In this document: one piece after another, positions 59,424 to 64,000 of the stretch | Layout: each line of letters starts with the position of its first letter | Position numbering within the stretch: position 1 is the stretch's first letter | Notes under the pieces: generated by a model | What the model was told of the DNA's origin: nothing | The model's database searches: none | What the model saw: only the letters and a program-made list of their open reading frames with translations | Position numbers and translations under genes: made by a program | Assembly (NCBI RefSeq): GCF_024055795.1 | Contig: NZ_JAMXMY010000013.1 | Location: 1-64,000, forward strand | Length of the DNA: 64,000 nt | DNA from: Actinoallomurus purpureus | GTDB taxonomy: Bacteria; Actinomycetota; Actinomycetes; Streptosporangiales; Streptosporangiaceae | Reading direction: 5' to 3'

Positions 59424-60272
59424 ATGACCAACCAGTTCCGCCTCGGCGGCGACCTTACGATCGACCGGCTCGGCTTCGGCGCCATGCGCCTGCCCCAGGG
59501 CGGCCCGGGCGGACCCGCCCGCGACCCTGAGTCCGGCCGCGCCGTCTTGCGCTGCGCCGTTGAGCTCGGCGTCAACCACATCGACACCGCCGACTTCTAT
59601 CGCAGCGAGAACGGCTCGGTGCGCGCCAACGCCCTGATCCGCGAGGCCCTGTCCCCGTACCCGGACTCCCTGGTCATCGCCACCAAGGTCGGCCCGGTCT
59701 TCGGCCCCGACGGTCCCGGCCAGGGCACCGCCGCCGATCTTCGGCCCCAGGTCGAAGCCAACCTCGAAAGCCTGGGCCTGAATCGCCTTGATCTGGTCTA
59801 CCTGCGCATCGGCATGATGGAACCTCCGCACGGCGAGTCGCTCGCGGAACGCTTCGAGGTGCTCGCCGCGCTGCGCGAGGAGGGCCTGATCCGCCACCTG
59901 GGCATCAGTAACGTCGATGCCGGCCATCTCGCCGAGGCCCGTACGATCGCTCCTGTCGCGGCCGTCCAGAACAACTTCCACATCGCCAATCGTGACGAGA
60001 CGGCCGTCCTGGACGCCTGCACGCAGGCCGGCATCGCCTTCGTCCCCTTCTTCCCCCTCGGCGGCGGCAGGGCCGACATCAACGAGCCCGGCCTGGTCAA
60101 GGTCGCCGAACGGCACGGCGCCACCGCCCATCAGATCGCCCTGGCCTGGCTGCTGGCCCTGTCCCCGGTCGCCCTGGCCATCCCGGGTACCGGTTCCGTG
60201 GCTCACCTGGAGGAGAACCTGACCGCCCGGTCGATCACTCTCACCGAGGAGGACCTTGCCGACCTCGCCTGA
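59424..60272 (+). CDS. Aldo/keto reductase
   Basis: A 282-residue AKR with the catalytic Asp/Tyr in NHIDTADFYRSEN and Lys in VIATKVGPVF. The usual catalytic His position reads YLRIGMM, so His is not present there. The C-terminal IPGTGSVAHLEEN matches NADP-binding AKRs related to Tas/YdbC-like oxidoreductases. GAGGAG precedes ATG 59424. No operon partner. Confidence 0.87.
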   Translation: MTNQFRLGGDLTIDRLGFGAMRLPQGGPGGPARDPESGRAVLRCAVELGVNHIDTADFYRSENGSVRANALIREALSPYPDSLVIATKVGPVFGPDGPGQGTAADLRPQVEANLESLGLNRLDLVYLRIGMMEPPHGESLAERFEVLAALREEGLIRHLGISNVDAGHLAEARTIAPVAAVQNNFHIANRDETAVLDACTQAGIAFVPFFPLGGGRADINEPGLVKVAERHGATAHQIALAWLLALSPVALAIPGTGSVAHLEENLTARSITLTEEDLADLA

Positions 60273-60308
60273 TCGCAAAAAGGGGTGAACCGGGCGATTA
60301 GCACGGTT

Positions 60309-60483
60309 CTAGGCGATCACCCTCAGGCTCGTCGCATCGCACACCGCCCGCACGTGAGCGCGCAGCCCGGCCTCGGTGAGGTACGGCGCCCTCTGACCCC
60401 AGCACCACTCCGGCCGGGTTGCCCGTGAACGGTGTGCGCGTGAAGGAATCGACCTGAGGGGGAACTCTCACCGAACGCGCCAT
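60309..60483 (-). pseudogene. PhzF-like isomerase N-terminus joined to an unrelated-frame tail
   Basis: From the GTG at 60471 or ATG at 60483 the start matches the PhzF family (VDSFTRTPFTGNPAGVVL). Immediately after, another frame reads APYLTEAGLRAHVRAVCDA and stops at 60309. Almost all of the roughly 260-residue enzyme is missing. The rest of 60273-60604 shows nothing else. Confidence 0.65.
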
Positions 60484-60604
60484 CCCACGGCGTCAGCGGG
60501 GCCGGCCGGGCGCGTACTGCGTTCTCAGTAGTCCAAAGTGTCGGCAGGCGCACGACGACGGGACGGGGACCGCGCTGACAGCCTCATGAGGTAACCGAGA
60601 CAAG

Positions 60605-62833
60605 ATGCGGAGACCTCATCACGTGGCTGCTTTTCTCTATCGACTGGGCCGGTCGGCCTTCCGGCGGCGCTGGTACGTCGCCGTCATGTGGGTGGCGGTG
60701 CTGGGCGTCGTCGGTTTCGGCGCCGCCACGGCCGCCGCCGCGCCCGACGACGGGTTCTCCATGCCGGGCACCGAGTCGCAGAAGGCGTTCGACCTGATCC
60801 AGCAGCGCTTCCCCGGCGCCGGCAAGGCCGACGGAGCGTCCGCCCGGCTGGTCTTCGTCGCTCCGGACGGGAAGAAGGTCACCGCGACCGGGAACCGGAA
60901 GGTCATCGAGAGCGCCGTGCGCGAGGTGGCCGCCGGACCACAGGTCGCCAGTGCCGTGAGCCCCTTCCAGGCGCACGCGGTGAGTGAGGACGCGTCGACG
61001 GCGTACGCGACCGTCACCTACAAGGTGAAGAGCAAGGACCTCACGGACGCCGACAAGAAGACGCTGGAGGACGCCGGCCAGCGCGGCCGGGCGGCGGGCC
61101 TGACCGTCGAGGTCGGCGGCGATGTGCTGGCGAGTCAGCCCTCGGCGGGCGGACCGGGCGAGATCATCGGTGTCGCCATCGCCGCCATCGTGCTGCTGAT
61201 CACCTTCGGCTCGCTGGCCGCCGCGGGGCTGCCGCTGATCACCGCCATGATGGGTGTCGGAGTCGGCGTCACCTCGATCGTCGCCCTGGGCAGCACGCTC
61301 GGCCTGTCCATGACGACCACCACGCTGGCCTCGATGCTCGGCCTCGCGGTCGGCATCGACTACGCCATGTTCATCGTCTCCCGCTACCGAGAGGAGCGGG
61401 CCCGGGGGCATGCTCCGGAGGAGGCGGCGGGTCTGGCCGCGGGCACGGCCGGGTCCGCGGTGGTGTTCGCCGGACTCACCGTCGTCATCGCGCTCGCCGG
61501 GCTGTCGGTGGTCGGCGTTCCGATGTTGACCAAGATGGGCCTGGCCGCCGCGGGGACGGTCGTGGTCGCCGTACTCGTCGCGCTGACCCTGGTACCGGCC
61601 CTGCTCGGCTTCTTCCAGCGCGCCGTGCTGCCGCGCGCCGCGCGCCGGGGCGCGGGGAGCATGGACCGCGTCAAGGCGAACGGGGGCACCCGCTGGGCCC
61701 GGTTCGTCCTGCGCCGGCCCCTTCCCGTTCTTCTCCTCGGGGTCGTGGGGCTGGGGGTGCTCGCCGTACCGGTGATGGACCTGCAACTGGGCATGGCCGG
61801 CGATGAGGCCAAGTCGACCTCCACCACCGAGCGCCGCGCCTACGACGACCTGGCCAAGGGCTTCGGCTCCGGCTTCAATGGCCCGCTGACCGTCGTCGTC
61901 GATGCCAAGAACGCCACGGACCCGAAGGCCGCCGTGGCCACGATCACCCAGAAGATCGGCGCCACCCACGGTGTCGTCTCGGTCTCGCGGGCCCGGTTCA
62001 ACGCCACGGGCGACACCGCGGTGTTCTCCGCGGTCCCGGCCACCGGCCCCAGCGACCAGAAGACCAAGGACATCGTCCACGCCATCCGCGCGGAACGCTC
62101 CGCGAGCGAGTCCGCCACCGGCGCGACCTTCGAGGTCAGCGGTGCCACGGCGGTGAACATCGACACCGCCCAGAAAGTCCAGGACGCGCTCATCCCCTAC
62201 CTCGCGGTCGTCGTGGGCCTCGCCTTCCTGCTTCTGTCGGTGGTCTTCCGGTCGGTGCTCGTGCCCCTCAAGGCGGCCCTGGGCTTCCTCCTGTCGGTGC
62301 TGGCGGCCCTCGGCTCGGTCGTCGCGATCTTCCAGTGGGGCTGGCTGGCCGGTCTCCTCGGCATCGAGCCCGGTCCGATCATGAGCCTGATGCCCATCTT
62401 CATGGTGGGCATCGTCTTCGGCCTCGCCATGGACTACGAGGTCTTCCTGGTCGCGCGGATGCGGGAGGCGTACGTTCACGGGGACGGGCCTTGCCAGGCG
62501 GTGGTCTCGGGGTTCCGCAACAGCGCCCGTGTGGTGGTGGCCGCCGCGCTGATCATGATGGCGGTCTTCTCCGGTTTCATCGGTTCCGGCGAATCCATGA
62601 TCAAGATGATCGGCTTCGGCCTGGCCACGGCCGTCCTGCTCGACGCCTTCGTCGTCCGCATGGCGATCGTGCCCGCGGTCCTCGCCCTGCTCGGCGAACG
62701 GGCATGGTGGATGCCACACTGGCTGCAGAAGGTGCTGCCCCGCGTGGACGTGGAAGGCGAAGCACTGGGCGACCGGTCCTCGGCCCTCCTGGCCGCGAAC
62801 CAGGCGGCCGGGCGCGAGTCCGCGCACGTCTGA
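60605..62833 (+). CDS. MmpL/RND-family transporter
   Basis: A 742-residue transporter with a membrane segment at 22-45, a large extracytoplasmic loop, five membrane spans, and a second loop/span set. AVGIDYAMFIVSRYREE and AMDYEVFLVARMREAY are the paired MmpL proton-relay motifs with Asp-Tyr. Such proteins export lipids, siderophores or drugs. No lipid-synthesis gene is adjacent. The SD is weak; ATG 60605 begins the basic N-terminus. Confidence 0.92.
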   Translation: MRRPHHVAAFLYRLGRSAFRRRWYVAVMWVAVLGVVGFGAATAAAAPDDGFSMPGTESQKAFDLIQQRFPGAGKADGASARLVFVAPDGKKVTATGNRKVIESAVREVAAGPQVASAVSPFQAHAVSEDASTAYATVTYKVKSKDLTDADKKTLEDAGQRGRAAGLTVEVGGDVLASQPSAGGPGEIIGVAIAAIVLLITFGSLAAAGLPLITAMMGVGVGVTSIVALGSTLGLSMTTTTLASMLGLAVGIDYAMFIVSRYREERARGHAPEEAAGLAAGTAGSAVVFAGLTVVIALAGLSVVGVPMLTKMGLAAAGTVVVAVLVALTLVPALLGFFQRAVLPRAARRGAGSMDRVKANGGTRWARFVLRRPLPVLLLGVVGLGVLAVPVMDLQLGMAGDEAKSTSTTERRAYDDLAKGFGSGFNGPLTVVVDAKNATDPKAAVATITQKIGATHGVVSVSRARFNATGDTAVFSAVPATGPSDQKTKDIVHAIRAERSASESATGATFEVSGATAVNIDTAQKVQDALIPYLAVVVGLAFLLLSVVFRSVLVPLKAALGFLLSVLAALGSVVAIFQWGWLAGLLGIEPGPIMSLMPIFMVGIVFGLAMDYEVFLVARMREAYVHGDGPCQAVVSGFRNSARVVVAAALIMMAVFSGFIGSGESMIKMIGFGLATAVLLDAFVVRMAIVPAVLALLGERAWWMPHWLQKVLPRVDVEGEALGDRSSALLAANQAAGRESAHV

Positions 62834-62844
62834 CGGCCCGAAAC

Positions 62845-62884
62845 GCCGACGGCCGCCCGTGAAAGGCACGGGTGGCCCGTCGGC
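62845..62884. terminator. Strong hairpin after the MmpL gene
   Basis: The left arm 62845-62861 and right arm 62867-62884 pair over GCCGACG/CGTCGGC and CCCGTG/CACGGG around the loop AAAGG, 12 nt after the stop. The actinomycete-style hairpin lacks a T-run. Confidence 0.65.
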
Positions 62885-62931
62885 CGTTCAGGACCGTCCA
62901 CAATGGTCACAGCACCTGACAGGAAAGCTCG

Positions 62932-64000
62932 ATGATCACCAGCTGGCAGCGATACGTGCGGGGCCACCCCCATGTCTTCACCGTGGCGGTTGCCCTGCTG
63001 CTCTTCGCAGCCTCCTTCCCCGGCAGCATGCTCAGCCGGCCTCACCCCAGCGGTCGGGTGCAGTGGCCCGCCGTGCTGCTCTCGGGCATCGCCTGCACCG
63101 CCCTGCTGTGGCACCACAGCCGCCCTCGCACAACCGTCACGCTGACCGCCGCCGGCGTCGTGGCCATGGCCGCACTCGGCTACCTGCTCACCCCCCTGCT
63201 GATGGCACCGGTCATGGCCGCGCTCTACTCCCTGGCCATCCGTACCGACCGGAGCACCACCCGCGCCTACGCCATCGCCACCGCCACCTTGCTGGTGGGC
63301 ACGTCACTGATCGCCGACCCAACCTCCCACTCGCTGTACCTCAAGACCGCCAACCCCTTCGCCTGGGTGGTGCTGCCGGCCGTCGTCGGCAGCTCGGTCC
63401 GGTTGCGGCGCGCCTACCTGGAGGCCCTGAGAGCCCGCGCCGAGCACGCCGAGCGCACCCGAGAGGAGGAGGCGCGGCACCGGGTCACCGAGGAGCGCAT
63501 GCGAATCGCCCGCGAGCTGCACGACGTCGTCGCCCATCACCTCGCCCTGGCCAACGCCCAGGCCGGCACCGCCGCGCACCTCGCGCGGACCCGTTCCGAT
63601 CAGGCCCAGAAGATCCTTGCCGACCTCACCGGCACCACCTCCTCGGCGCTGCGCGAACTCAAGGCCACCGTCGGCCTCCTGCGCCAGGCGGGCGACCCGG
63701 ACGCACCTGTGGAACCGGCCCCCGGACTGGCGCAGCTCCCCGGCCTGATCGCCTCGCTGCAGTCCGGCGGACTCACGGTCACCGTCACCACCGAGGGCGA
63801 ACCGCAACGTCTCTCACCGGGACTGGACCTCACGGCGTTCCGGATCGTGCAGGAGGCACTCACCAACGTCACCAAGCACGCCCCCACGAGGACGGCGCGC
63901 GTACGGCTCTCCTACTCTCACGACCGGCTGACCATCACGGTCACCGACGACGGAGGCGCGGCGGTCCCCTCCGCTCCCGCGTCGGGCGGCGGCTTCGGCC
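62932..64000 (+). CDS. Sensor histidine kinase, NarL/DesK type, 3' end cut by the window
   Basis: 356 residues are visible and the gene continues past 64000. Four to five N-terminal membrane segments end near residue 155. A short coiled coil (EHAERTREEEARHRVTEE) and the HisKA_3 box RIARELHDVVAHHLALANAQ with the phospho-His follow. Then come the HATPase N-box FRIVQEALTNVTKHAP and VTDDGG. AGGAAAG precedes ATG 62932. A LuxR-type response regulator is expected just downstream. Confidence 0.9.
   Translation, partial: MITSWQRYVRGHPHVFTVAVALLLFAASFPGSMLSRPHPSGRVQWPAVLLSGIACTALLWHHSRPRTTVTLTAAGVVAMAALGYLLTPLLMAPVMAALYSLAIRTDRSTTRAYAIATATLLVGTSLIADPTSHSLYLKTANPFAWVVLPAVVGSSVRLRRAYLEALRARAEHAERTREEEARHRVTEERMRIARELHDVVAHHLALANAQAGTAAHLARTRSDQAQKILADLTGTTSSALRELKATVGLLRQAGDPDAPVEPAPGLAQLPGLIASLQSGGLTVTVTTEGEPQRLSPGLDLTAFRIVQEALTNVTKHAPTRTARVRLSYSHDRLTITVTDDGGAAVPSAPASGGGFG

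Noticed and set aside
60584-62869. 761-residue open frame antisense to the MmpL gene
   Set aside because: Shadow frame of GC-rich codon use; Asp/Arg/His-rich with no domain, fully opposite a clear transporter.

Overview
The window is high-GC actinomycete DNA. Evidence includes many GTG starts, ATGA/GTGA/TGATG gene overlaps, an XRE/DUF5753 regulator beside an anti-sigma-type ATPase, a large ROK/GntR-FCD sugar regulon, ECF41-type sigma factors, LtrA, MmpL and a QcrB-like cytochrome b. A soil actinomycete, perhaps of the Streptosporangiales, is an inference; no rRNA or core housekeeping locus fixes it. There is no complete RNA gene; one tRNA-Lys-like 3' half is present.

Layout. 0.1-5.5 kb: a methyltransferase, a MazG-like protein, an XRE/ATPase/small-protein set, a Nudix hydrolase, a repeat-rich non-coding stretch and a small secreted protein. 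5.9-11.8 kb: a MocR-type regulator divergent from a five-gene operon (a cytosolic periplasmic-binding-fold protein, a nitrilase-superfamily hydrolase and a polar-amino-acid-type ABC importer). 11.8-28.9 kb: a two-arm deoxysugar island that reads as oxidative (non-phosphorylative) L-fucose catabolism. It has a fuconolactonase-like amidohydrolase, an aldo/keto reductase, an SDR, an enolase-superfamily dehydratase, an RbsABC-type importer, a GH29 alpha-L-fucosidase, a MalEFG-type importer whose second permease is frameshifted, and a RhaM-type mutarotase. Two GntR/FCD regulators and one ROK regulator accompany it. Both arms have a promoter followed immediately by a shared ATCGTAT motif. 28.9-32.5 kb: a three-subunit molybdenum hydroxylase.

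32.5-38.6 kb is a decayed zone: a truncated response regulator, a ferredoxin with a Cys-to-Arg change, and a phenylacetate (paa) cluster in which paaH and an enoyl-CoA hydratase are intact while paaY, paaJ, paaZ and paaX are deleted or frameshifted. It ends with a transposase scrap, a lower-GC Cys-rich gene and a tRNA-Lys-like 3' half that looks like an integration scar. 39-48.7 kb is mixed: a CDF metal transporter, a DUF305 lipoprotein, a Tat-exported PHP-type hydrolase, oxidoreductases, a broken carbamate kinase, DUF1003, a broken Ohr/OsmC gene, an unusual sigma-like protein and LtrA. 49-54.4 kb holds a methyltransferase, a SigJ/ECF41 factor, an orphan cytochrome b, remnants of type I-E cas1 and cas2, a cupin and two CRISPR-repeat-like sequences.

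The most unusual gene is at 54962-56785: a sigma-factor-like N-terminus joined through one membrane segment to a long Pro/Thr/Ser and Trp/His repeat region encoded by 69-bp and 21-bp tandem repeats. The right end has a MarR/nitroreductase locus with shared operator-like motifs, further pseudogenes, an MmpL exporter and the start of a NarL-type sensor kinase cut by the window end. A recurring theme is short pseudogenes that keep both ends of a family but lack the middle.
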